A stretch of 64,000 bases of DNA from Guadua angustifolia (lineage: Eukaryota; Streptophyta; Magnoliopsida; Poales; Poaceae). The DNA is taken from NCBI GenBank assembly GCA_036346375.1, contig CM070501.1, forward strand, positions 32,570,539-32,634,538, written 5' to 3'. Numbering within the stretch: the stretch's first letter is position 1; each line of letters begins with the position of its first letter. The notes under the pieces were generated by a model. It was not told the origin of the DNA. It did no database searches and saw only the letters and a program-made list of their open reading frames with translations. Positions 55,501-64,000 of the stretch are shown in pieces. The translations under genes and the position numbers were made by a program.

Positions 55501-55776
55501 CGGTTCCACCGTATCTTCGTTGCATATCGGAAGGTACTACCGCCTCCCGTGATGGATCCAACATGTGTAATTCCTCACGAAGCCACGTCGAATCGGTGGT
55601 CCTCAATTTGAGATGAGTTGTTAAATCTCCTCGATTCGTGCAATCAATGCAAGGACAATATATGAAGTTTACACCCTCCTCACCATGTCGATCTTCGCAT
55701 TTTTTGAACTCCTTAACACCCTCTGAAATTCAGCACTCACACGGCTTTTACGATACATCCATTCCTCACGGTCCAT
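52593..55776 (-). pseudogene. TNP2-type CACTA transposase, degraded
   Basis: The minus-strand start MDREEWMYRKSRVSAEFQ at 55776 follows an acceptor (ttgcag), as in grass TNP2 genes. Continuing in broken frames: CPCIDCTNRGDLTTHLKLR (N-terminal zinc-finger-like part), EQMLRDVEGNYTEREFEKFK, LSEGNELPTSIYEAKKLLCP, HACPNDCILY. Then come the transposase core pieces DFPALGNL, YMGHRGF, KKRSIFWDLPYWKELDVRHC and IDVMHVEKNVYDN. The C-terminal domains resemble DUF4218 (VHLVERLRYVDP, RNRSKPKGSIVEGYG) and DUF4216 (KVDKRGFTIVDL, DDPFVLAKQATQVFYMRDP, GKRRIVGVEDVVDKEEYNQF). At least eight single-base frameshifts or stops break it. In intact elements this protein binds the ends and catalyses excision. Order and spacing are normal for the family, so decay is by point changes rather than deletion. 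Confidence 0.9.
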
Positions 55777-56072
55777 CTGCAATTAAATTTCGCACAATAA
55801 ATTAAGGAAAAACTGGAGCGACAACTAGCTATAGCTATTTTAAATATTGAGACATCATTTCAATTAATATTACCTTTGCAAAATAGTGGACATGTTCCAA
55901 GATATATAAATGTACTCCCGATCGATACCTAGCTTCTTCCCTGGTTTAAAGCTTCCAATTCCCTACATAAGAGACATAAATTTTTAACATCAACAATGAT
56001 ATCAAATAATCTAATTATATAGCTAGTGCAGTAGCTTGCAAATCTTTCTACTACAACGAAACAAAACAAGGG

Positions 56073-56490
56073 TACCAACGATGACTCCTAATCTCTAAAT
56101 AGGTTAGGTCCTAATCCCATTCGAGGATATATGGTTCGAGCAAGTTCCTAAGCCGTTGTACAACTCCGGAGAAAATTTTGGCAGCATCTCCCCGCTGTTC
56201 TCCAGATACACGTCTCGACAAAGCAGTCAAGAGGGTGTGTATCCGGAGAACACCGAGAGACGCTACGAAATCTACTCGAAGTTGTACAACACAACTTCAG
56301 AACTTGCTCGAACTATATATCCTCGAACTGTCCAAAAAACGTGGACAATTCGAGACTGCTCGCTTATAAATATGCCCTTTCGTTCAGCATATTTATAAAT
56401 AAGCACCCTCGAACGGGAGACGTAGGTTACGCCGCCTAAACTCTAATAACAGTTACCACATGATAGCAATAATAATTCCATATAAACAGG
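56073..56490 (-). repeat. CACTA leader block, copy 1 (upstream of TNP2)
   Basis: Homologous to 49684-50085 in the same orientation, ending ~300 bp before the TNP2 start. It contains a near-palindrome with two TATA-like sequences (ttataaatatgc ... gcatatttataaataag at 56364-56403) and a ccggag-loop-ctccgg foldback. Confidence 0.8.
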
Positions 56491-56858
56491 AGATCGCACT
56501 ACAAAAATTAATTAGATATGTGCTTGTCAAATAAAGAGTGAAATCTGAAAGCACGTACACAATTCCAGTGCAACCTAAACTTTATTGACGACATATCGAA
56601 ATTACCAGTGCAAAATTGAAGGGGTTTAAAGAATTGCTGATCACATTTTGAAGAAAACCGCAAAACAGGGCAAAAAGAGGGGAATCTCCTCAAGATAGGG
56701 TTTCAATTTTGCCCTCTTAATACCCACCCATGAGGACTTCAAATTTTCTTACCCAAGTATTGCTTCCAACCACACAATATGAGCTATTTTCTCGGGTGGC
56801 GGCGGAGAAATCTCCTCTGGAGCAACAACGTACAGAGAAGAGTTCAAAGTCTTGAGTG

Positions 56859-56868
56859 GTATATATAA
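56859..56868 (-). promoter_or_regulatory. Probable TATA box of the CACTA transposase transcript
   Basis: On the minus strand ggttatatataccactc lies just inside the right subterminal repeats, about 1.1 kb upstream of the TNP2 start. Position and sequence fit the usual CACTA layout, where the promoter sits next to the subterminal array. Inference only. Confidence 0.45.
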
Positions 56869-56879
56869 CCTAGCGAGGC

Positions 56880-57355
56880 ACATCAGAATCGGTTCTTTTC
56901 AAAAAGTGATAGTGATGTGCACGGCCATCACCTGGTGACAAGCACGGGCACATCAGAATCGGTTCTTTTCAACAAGCGATAGTGATGTGCACGGTCATCA
57001 CTATCGCTTCTATAAAAAGAACCGATAGTGATAACCATGTGCACATCAGAATCGGTTCTCTACTAAAAAGTGATAGTGATGTGCACGGTCATCACTATCG
57101 GTTCTTTTCATAGAAGTGATAGTGATGATCACGTGCACATCACTATCACTTCTATGAAAAGAACCGATAGTGATGACCGCTCACATCACTATCACTTTTA
57201 GTAGAGAACCGATTCGGATGTGTCGATCTTCATCACAATCACTTATAATCTCGTAACCGATAGTGATTATTACTAACACCCTCGAAGTTACTTATCACAA
57301 TCGTTTTTTTCGAAAAACTTAAGAACCGATACAGATAAAGTGATAGTGATGTCTC
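56880..57355. repeat. CACTA right subterminal repeats
   Basis: About ten units of acatcagaatcggttctttt and aagtgatagtgatgtgcac in both orientations, including long hairpins near 57085-57200. They share the cagaatcggttctt core with the left end, supporting pairing of the two ends. Confidence 0.85.
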
Positions 57356-57372
57356 GTTCTGTAGTAGTGACT

Positions 57373-57730
57373 CTACGCGCTCACCGAGTAATAATACATG
57401 TTTTAAAAAATATCAGAGATTGAGATGGAAAATCGAGTTGGGAAAAAAATCTAGAGATAGAGCCGCACAGATATTTCTAGTGACGAAAACATTTTTTTCC
57501 CGGGAAAAACGGAGAAAGGACCTAGACGTAAGGAGCAAGGATCTGAATGTTACGTTTTTGGACCTGTCCGCTATCCTGAAAAATTAGAAAAGGGCTTCTT
57601 CGCGATTTGAATTTAACGGGAGGTTCTTTCCATAAAACGGCGCGCGAGGGACCCGAACGCAATTTTCGAGGAAAAAATCTTCCTCTCACAAAAAATCGTG
57701 AAAGACCTATTTATAATTTATAAAAGAACT
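57373..57730 (-). mobile_element. Helitron-like element, 5' part beyond the CACTA insertion
   Basis: Continues the repeat interrupted at 42130. The ctctacgcgctcaccgagta block matches 41909-41928, and 57500-57720 matches 16980-17195 (same orientation) and 38310-38570 (reverse). The outer boundary is approximate; no clear 5' TC terminus was identified. Confidence 0.5.
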
Positions 57731-58954
57731 AAAACGTAAAAAAAAATTAAGCCGAGCCGGCCGGACGGCTCGAGCCGAGCCGGCTCACACGGCCCTCAGC
57801 ACGCGAAGATTTCAATCTTTAGGAAAGGAGTTATTCAATCTGCCCTGGAAACTATTCGAGAACTCTAGGTGCATTGTCCTGAGGTAGACTATCTCACGAA
57901 CATACAATCTACGTTCGATGACATTCTTTTCTGGATTTTTTTTTAATAATACATTTTTTATTCGGAATTTCAAAAATATTCCACCGAAAAAAAAATTCAG
58001 AAATATACCTCTGTCGCACGTTGGACGTGCGACAGGGGCCTAAATAGAAAAAATACACGGGCGACAGGTGCCCGGGCGCTGACGTGGCCTCCTGTCGCAT
58101 GGCGAACGTCGCGACAGAACTGAATGGTGTCATGTCGCCGACGAACGTCGTGCGTGAAGCGAAAACACTGTCGCCTGCGCACGAAAGTCGACGATGAAGA
58201 AAATCGACCGATGGTCGTGCGACAAAGCGAGGCGCGGGTTCTGTCGCCACGATGGTAGTCTTGACAGAACATTTATATGAGCGATCGCCGTCTTTGTTCT
58301 CATTTGTGCGCCGGAAGAGAACGAGAGAGAGAGAGGAAGGAAGAGGAAGAGGGGAGAGAGGGAAGAGAGAAGGAAGAAGGGAGATTTTGCGCCACGGTTT
58401 TGAGGTAAAATTTTGTTATTTTTGTTGTTTACTTTTCTTAGCGATGAAATTATGATATGTTAGAAATAGTTAGATCTAGAGCATTGTAGCAGTAAATAGT
58501 GGTAGATTAGAAATAGTTTTAGATGTATGTTACGGATAAATGTAGGTAAATTGATAGGTCACAGCTAGTTCTAGTTTAGAAAATTTAGATATTTTTTGCG
58601 GATAGGAGTATATCGGTATATATTGAAGGAAATATAGTTACTGAATGAGTATTTTTTAATATATAAGTACATCGATCTGAATGTATATATTGTTAGGAAT
58701 GAATTTTTACGGATAGGAGTATATCGGTACATATTGATGGAAATGTAATTTTTTTACAGATATAACTACATCGATATGAATTATTAGGAATGTAGATGTT
58801 TTTTACGGTTAGATATATATTTTCGTACCATGTAGGTATAGTTATGTTACGTCATAGTATTTTGTATGGAAGATAATTAATTGTGGGTGAATGAATGGAT
58901 TCATGAGATATGGCGAAACGAGTTCCATTTAGGATTTATTATGGAGATGGGGTT

Positions 58955-59900
58955 GTAATGCATGGTTTGGAGGTGCGAGATCTAAGTAACATGCGATATG
59001 TGGACGAAGTTTGAGTAGGCTCGAGGAGCGCACATTTGGTTCCGTGTTGAAATGGTTGTATTATACTTTTCGGATGGAAGAAGACAAGTGTGAGTTGAAG
59101 GTATTTTGCCTATGTAGTGTCTTGAAACGACACTATTTATCGGGAGTTAGTTGAGCTAAAGGAACCGCATCGTGGAGATCATATGTGAGGGGGCAGAGCA
59201 ACGGGATGGAATCGAGTGCTTTTAGTGCGAGCATATGAGAGGATGTTGCCCCAGCAGCAGCTTGGGCGCCGGTGAGTGTAGTCGGCCTCAAAATGAGCTC
59301 ACCGGTGACACTGAAATTGGGGATCTAGCCATGAGCAACATGTTCAACAAAGTGGTGAAACGAGTTCGATTCGGGAGGATGATGAAAATGTTGGCCAAGA
59401 AGCGGGGGACTGGTAGACGAAGGTGAGCAAATTGAGGAAATAACACTAGGATGGAAGAGGAAGACCGTGAGTACAAAGCAGAAGCGAGAAGAGGAGGACG
59501 GCGATGAGTCGGATGAGGAAGATGGAGGTGGTATGGAGCCGCTTGTGCCAACCGAGTGGAGCACGCAGCAATTTGAAAATATGGTTGTCAATGAAATGAG
59601 GAGATGCCTTGGCGATCTGGTGATAATGAGGTTAGGCATTACGGTATGTACCCGACAAAAGAGGCCATGCGAGGATGCCGTGAAAGATTGGGCTCTATCA
59701 TTAAGAAGGACTTTCGGGGTTAAGAAATCCACCCCAACACCTTTCTGACGTGGTGTGTGAGATCCATGGGTGTCCGTGGAGAGTGCAGCGTACAAGCCCA
59801 AATGGGGCACCCATTGGATATGTTCAAGGTTGAGCAACATAAATGTATGGTGAGAAGCAATGATGGCTCATAGGAACCTATCATCCGGGTATGTCGCGAA
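58955..59900 (+). pseudogene. MuDR-type transposase N-terminal part, frameshifted
   Basis: Order on the plus strand: the shared N-terminal module (MHGLEV...NMRYVDEV, ERTFGSVLKWLYYTFRMEED), an acidic linker (KREEEDGDESDEEDGGGMEP), then CEDAVKDWALSLRRTFGVKK ending STPTPF (59668-59745). After a frameshift come VCEIHGCPWRVQ, YKPKWGTHWICSR and VEQHKCM, the C-x-CPWR-x-H-x-C DNA-binding domain of MuDR transposases. LSSGYVANIMYAEIVENTSF follows, then IENRY-type sequence. The catalytic DDE and SWIM zinc-finger domains were not found. At least five frameshifts make it inactive. Confidence 0.7.
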
Positions 59901-60179
59901 CATCATGTACGCAGAGATAGTGGAGAACACGAGTTTTGAGCCCGTGCTATTATCCGGCGATCGAGAACAGATATCGATACACAATTAGCGGCATCTTGTA
60001 TTGATTGCGAGGCACGCTTCCGGTTGTTCAAGGATAAGCCCAACACAAAGCTCTGCACCATATAGTGGAGTGCGAGCGAAAGCAGAGCGGCGTCTCCGCA
60101 TGTCTCCGCCAACGCCAACACAAAGAAGTGCAGGAGGTTCCTCTTCTCGAAGAAGAAGGGACAAGGGAAGCAACCGCCG

Positions 60180-60551
60180 AGGTCCGCAACACGCAACAAA
60201 TCCTTGACTCGTTCTTGCAGACCATCTGGGAACCGGGTGGTATTAACATAGGGGCGCTGAATCGGGATGATATGCCCATATGGGAGGCGAAATCCACATA
60301 AACAACAACCAAAATTTAAGTCTTATACACCGGGACGTCACGGCATAGGCCACCCAATCGGCGACAATTTGGGAGCATTCTTCGGAACCCCATGGAGTTC
60401 TTTCATAGTAGGGATTGAGCGGTGTCCGAGGACAAATCGCAAAATTAGAACGGGTCAGGTAATATGCAGAAAATGTATGACATCATTCTGGCTGTACCCA
60501 GATAGGCGGAACGATCATTTGTTCCACCATGACGAACAGTGTTTTCGTTAG
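60180..60551 (+). pseudogene. MULE 3' ORF module, copy 2
   Basis: Two open pieces in adjoining frames: NTQQILDSFLQTIWEPGGIN and CPYGRRNPHKQQPKFKSYTP, with GTPWSSFIVGIERCPRTNRK and C-x2-C (VICRKCMTSF). It matches minus-strand 25046-25500 of copy 1. Function unknown. It is followed (60640-60750) by the ~100-nt AT-rich motif also present at 24840-24930. Confidence 0.5.
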
Positions 60552-61580
60552 TTAGTTAAATCCTTTGTTGCAATGCCCTTGTAATATCATCTAATCTATT
60601 GCTTATTTTATCATCCTAACTTTGATTGTATGTGCCCTTATATATGTATTGTTTGAATTTTAAAAAATTCCTCATATCTTAAAATAATTTGAAATTTTTA
60701 TGGTAATATCACTGATATATCAGGAACCTCCATAAAGAGTTTCAAAATTTTTCGACGTCGTAAAAGTTTCCATGGTTTCGTGGCCGCAAGTGTTTTTTCC
60801 GATTTTCGCAACAAAATGCCGAGGCAACGTCCGCTATCTCGCCCATACATAAGTGGTAACCCGCATTATGTGGCCGCCCTTGATTTTTTCTGTATTTTTG
60901 GACCATGTCCGACCTGTCCCCGCAGACTCGAAAACCCTAGGTGGCCACGATTCACGTCGTTTCGTGCGCGAGTGCCTTTTCGATTTTGGTAACAAAATCT
61001 TTGAATAACGTCCGACCATCTCGCCGGCACTGAAGTGGTATGCCACGTTGCGTAGGCCGCCCGTGCTTTTTCCCGTCATTTTTCTGCCATATTCGGCGGA
61101 CCTTACGAGGCTACGAAAACCCCTAAGTAAAATACGTATCACTAACGAAATAAAATAAATTTTTCCGATTCATTACAGGACAATTATGTACAACCAATTT
61201 ACAACAAAAATTGTCAACAAAAAATATTAAATACAAAAAATTCAGTATTCTTGTAGCACGTTAAATGCGTGCGACGACCTCTTATAGCACTTTAAATGCG
61301 TGCGACAGTGCCTTTTAAACCATCGCACTTTACGCGTCTTGACGAGCGCCGTTCGGTTCTGTCGTACTTTACGCCGTCTTGACAGAGGCCACGTCGGCGC
61401 CGGGCACTGTCGCCGTGTATTTTCTATTTAGGCCCTGTCGCACGTCCAACGTCGATGGCAGATATATTCTGAAAAAAAAATTTCGGTGGAATATTTTTGA
61501 AATTCCGAATAAAAAATGTATTATTAAAAAAAATTCTTCTTTTCTGTAACTTATTCATTACAGCTACGGGATTCAGATAT

Positions 61581-63090
61581 CCTATGAGCCAACTGATGTA
61601 AGTTTCCAAACATCTTTCTAGATTTTACGCAATTCTGTTGGCCCTGTGTTCTGTTATAAACCAGAGAAAGAAAGAAAGAAAGGTGAGTTGCAGTTTACTT
61701 CAAGTACTATATGTATTTCTTGTCCATTGACATTTCAACTAACTACAAATGGGAATATTTGCTTCCTGCCTTGTAGAATGATCTTCTGTAGAGAAAATGG
61801 AGATCAAAAGGATTAAAGTTCTTTTACCAATCTAGAAGGTGTCTTTGTCACGAAGAATCACATGTCAAAATTTCTGCTTCCAGCCGCATGGGTGTTTGTT
61901 GCCAGAACCTAGGAAATTTGTTTTCATTGTTTACACAATTGTATGATTGTTTGGAACCTCTGGTCACAAATAGTTGTCATTTGGATATCGACACAGTCTC
62001 CAAAACACAATTCTAACCACTAATTTCTATTATAATATATTTATAAAACCTAACAAAATCGTAATATTATATGAAAGAACTTTCCGAGACAAATATACAC
62101 ATTTGATTTTTATGTATTCAGTTTAAATATTTAAAAAGATTTATGTCCAAAACGAAATTATTTTTTGACCGGAGGGAGTATCATTTAACTATTGTGAATT
62201 ATTTGCTCGTACTCGTGAATTGCTTCTACTATTGGTTAAATGTGGCTTGTTTCTACTATTGTTTAATTGTATGATAAGAATGTCTATAGATATGGTCCTT
62301 CATGTGTCTACAATTGAGTATAAAATAATGTCTCAGAGTTAATATGAAATAGGCCCATATATGTACCCGGAATGCAAAATTTAATTTGTGGCAATAAGTT
62401 ATTGCCATGAAATCGATCAAGTCCGTTGTATTAAGTTATTACCATGAAACCAAGTGTGTTGTATTAGGATATTGTCACAAAAAAGTGGTCGCCGCAATAG
62501 GCTATTACTACAAAAAGATGTTGCAATGGACTATCGCCATGAAATTTAAATCATGGCAATATATATGTATTGCATTGTTGTAAAGTCATGGTGATGAAAC
62601 ATTATCACAACAGCAAAACCATTGCAAATATCATAATTTATTGTCACAATAGGAGGTGCTTATATGTATTACATAAATATCAAAGCATAAATGAAAGGTA
62701 GATAATGATTACTTACATCATCTCTTATTTTAAAATCTGTGCAACTTGTGTTGAAAGTTTGATGCATGGATGCACTATTCTGTCATAATTTAAATTTGTT
62801 TTAATGTGCTATTGTCACGATATTTATTGTAACAGCTGGCAACGAATTTAATTTCATTGTAACATGTACATATTGCAACGATTTTAGGATAAACGTAACA
62901 AATTTTAGCCAAAAACCATTTGTGATGTGCTTGAGACTTATCACAGGCTGTTTTTGCAAAAAAAAACTGTCTATAATGACACCTCATCATAGATGATTTT
63001 TAAAAACCGTCAGTAATGATAAGTCTAATATAAGTTCTTTTGTAGTAGGATTAGTTTGTTGCAGTAGTTAGGATTCCTAGTGCAATAATC
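61581..63090. other. No intact gene; repeat fragments
   Basis: A short aaag microsatellite lies at 61663-61681. From about 62390 to 63060 the sequence has repeated ttattgccatgaaa, ttgtattaagttat and cgtcagtaatgataag words like the ends of CACTA-type elements (tcttttgtagtagg at 63039-63052). No complete element was delimited. Confidence 0.4.
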
Positions 63091-63139
63091 TAAGCCACAT
63101 AGTACGTGCGATACGGCCGGAGACGCGCGTGGGTTTTTG

Positions 63140-63454
63140 CTATGTCAGCACACAGTAGACAGCACCCTGCTGGAGCGGTTCGATGGTGAGGCCAAACTGG
63201 TCGACGAGGACCGGCTCGCCGTTGTAGCGGAACAGGACGGCCGCCTCGCCGAACATCTTCACGACGTCGAGGTGTGTAGCCGGGACGGTGCACACCGCGC
63301 TGGTGCCCGCGATGCACACCACCGCGACGCCACTCGCAACGGCCACCGTGCCCGTGCGCGCGGGAGCGGCCGCGGCGCCGGTAAACCCAACGTCCGCTAG
63401 TCCTGCTTTGTTGAAGACGGTCAAACAAACAGCGAGTGATGGTAATAACTGCAT
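63140..63454 (-). CDS. Small GC-rich ORF, hypothetical protein
   Basis: A 104-aa minus-strand frame: MQLLPSLAVCLTVFNKAGLA, then ADVGFTGAAAAPARTGTVAV, VCIAGTSAVCTVPATHLDVV and KMFGEAAVLFRYNGEPVLVD, ending QFGLTIEPLQQGAVYCVLT. The second half looks like a real globular segment with GC3-rich grass codon use. An acceptor-like caaagcag at 63403-63410 suggests the true exon may begin at 63402, with the first exon outside or unrecognised. The PLQxGAVYxVL ending recalls small plant proteins of the DUF4228/PADRE type, but I cannot confirm this. Confidence 0.35.
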   Translation of the reverse strand: MQLLPSLAVCLTVFNKAGLADVGFTGAAAAPARTGTVAVASGVAVVCIAGTSAVCTVPATHLDVVKMFGEAAVLFRYNGEPVLVDQFGLTIEPLQQGAVYCVLT

Positions 63455-64000
63455 GCATGCGTTGCAGAGAAGTTACTGTGGCCCGTGAATTGAGAAATCA
63501 AGACAACGAGGCAATCCAAGTGAGCCAGTGACGGTCACACATGAAATGGTACAGATACAAGGTTGTTGTATCTGCAGTTCTACACTCGGAGTGCCATGAG
63601 AGGATGAAAAGCTAGCTAGCGTCTCGGATTTGCTCCTACTATATACTAGTAGTACGGATGTAAAAATTAACAGCCCTAGACTTTTACTTTTTTCTCTCGA
63701 GAGAGAAATGCCATGACAAGACCATACAAAAGAGGCACAATTTATGTGTTGTGACCAAATTTATGTCATGACAATCCCAGTGCATGGTATCATACTTATT
63801 TAATGCTTACCACATAGGATAGATTGCTGATGTGGCATATGAGTTAAAAAGGAGAGAGCGAGCAGTGCGGTATCATCCTGGAGATACTGCTTCGGCTCCG
63901 TATCCAACACCTTGGTTTTCGCACGACATCGCACTGGGGTCGCTACGTTGTCTTCTCCGCGTTTTTTTTTACTTTGGCGCGGATTCACATGATACATTTG
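63455..64000. other. No gene seen
   Basis: Moderately AT-rich sequence with short direct repeats (aatttatgt, about 63737-63767) and no supported open frame, inverted end or RNA gene. The window ends inside this stretch. Confidence 0.35.

Larger units (their letters stand above)
42131..57369 (-). mobile_element. CACTA (En/Spm) transposon, 15,239 bp
   Basis: The left end starts CACTACTATAGAACGA; the right end, read inward on the minus strand, starts CACTACTACAGAACGA. The match runs ~23 bp with two differences. Both ends are bounded by the 3-bp duplication ACT (42128-42130 and 57370-57372). Removing the element restores a continuous Helitron-like sequence. Both ends carry dense subterminal repeats. 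Two minus-strand genes lie inside: TNP2 transposase (52593-55776) and a Ulp1-protease gene (42780-49353). Both are broken by frameshifts, so the element is not autonomous as written. Nested insertions include a 3.3-kb solo LTR. Confidence 0.92.
57933..61536 (+). mobile_element. Mutator-like element (MULE copy 2), 3,604 bp
   Basis: Ends GGATTTTTTTTTAATAATAC (left) and the inverted GAATTTTTTTTAATAATAC (right), with ~130-bp inverted repeats and 9-bp target duplications TTCTTTTCT at 57924-57932 and 61537-61545. It is the same family as 24067-28796: identical end order, shared leader, N-terminal module and 3' module, and the same gtcgcacgttggacgtgcgac palindromes near the ends. It carries MuDR-type transposase sequence. 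Confidence 0.92.
57800..61580 (+). pseudogene. Coding-looking segment split by MULE copy 2, gene not recognised
   Basis: After an acceptor-like ccctcag (57799) the plus strand reads HAKISIFRKGVIQSALETIREL, a stop (TAG at about 57866), then VHCPEVDYLTNIQSTFDDIL in 57867-57932. If the MULE and one 9-bp repeat are removed, the frame continues FCNLFITATGFRYPMSQL to a donor (AT/gtaagt) at about 61580. A possible last exon after ttgtag (about 61778) reads IMIFCREN and stops at a TAA. The composition is protein-like. I do not recognise the family. The in-frame TAG and the MULE make it a pseudogene or gene fragment. Confidence 0.4.

Noticed and set aside
1..64000. tRNA, rRNA or organelle insertions
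   Set aside because: No complete tRNA-like cloverleaf with both boxes, no rRNA core sequence and no plastid or mitochondrial gene was recognised by eye; a tRNA/Rfam scan would be decisive.

Overview
This is a piece of a plant nuclear chromosome, almost certainly from a grass (Poaceae). Three recognisable host genes have multi-exon structures with canonical plant splice sites and GC-rich first exons. The spaces between and inside them are filled with transposon families typical of grasses: CACTA/En-Spm with a TNP2 transposase, Mutator-like elements (MULEs), Helitron-like repeats, foldback MITEs, a SINE and a solo LTR. Nothing looks bacterial, viral or organellar. The species cannot be named from sequence alone.

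Layout. 1-1.3 kb: C-rich sequence with no supported gene. 1.5-4.6 kb (minus): a 60S ribosomal protein L18a-like membrane protein gene of four exons, whole except for one missing base in exon 1. 5.6-9.2 kb (minus): an intact nine-exon ETHE1 persulfide dioxygenase gene (301 aa). 9.8-18.2 kb: tandem repeats, degraded transposon sequence, a large AT-rich repeat and several MITEs. 20.6-29.4 kb (plus): an intact class III peroxidase gene (peroxidase 19-like, 373 aa). Its second intron holds two MITEs and a 4.7-kb MULE that lies only 25 bp from exon 3. 29.4-42.1 kb: MITEs, a 5'-truncated SINE, a CACTA-like element carrying a broken dynamin-related (DRP3-type) gene fragment, and Helitron-like repeats with readable 3' termini. 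42.1-57.4 kb: one 15.2-kb CACTA element with matched termini and a 3-bp target duplication, inserted in a Helitron-like repeat. It carries a degraded TNP2 transposase gene and a degraded second gene with a Ulp1-type cysteine protease domain. That second gene is itself split by a 3.3-kb solo LTR. 57.8-61.6 kb: a second MULE of the same family as the one in the peroxidase intron, sitting inside a coding-looking segment. 61.6-64 kb: repeat fragments and one unplaced small ORF.

The three host genes are not an operon or known cluster: mitochondrial sulfide detoxification, a membrane protein of unclear role, and a secreted heme peroxidase. The main story is nested transposition: a solo LTR inside a CACTA inside a Helitron-like repeat, and two MULEs sharing ends but carrying different cargo. 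The most useful points to check are the MULE beside the peroxidase splice site, the ~400-bp block found upstream of both CACTA genes, the captured dynamin fragment, and the single-base frameshift in the L18a-like gene. Exon boundaries were placed by hand from splice consensus and protein family knowledge; no alignment software was used.
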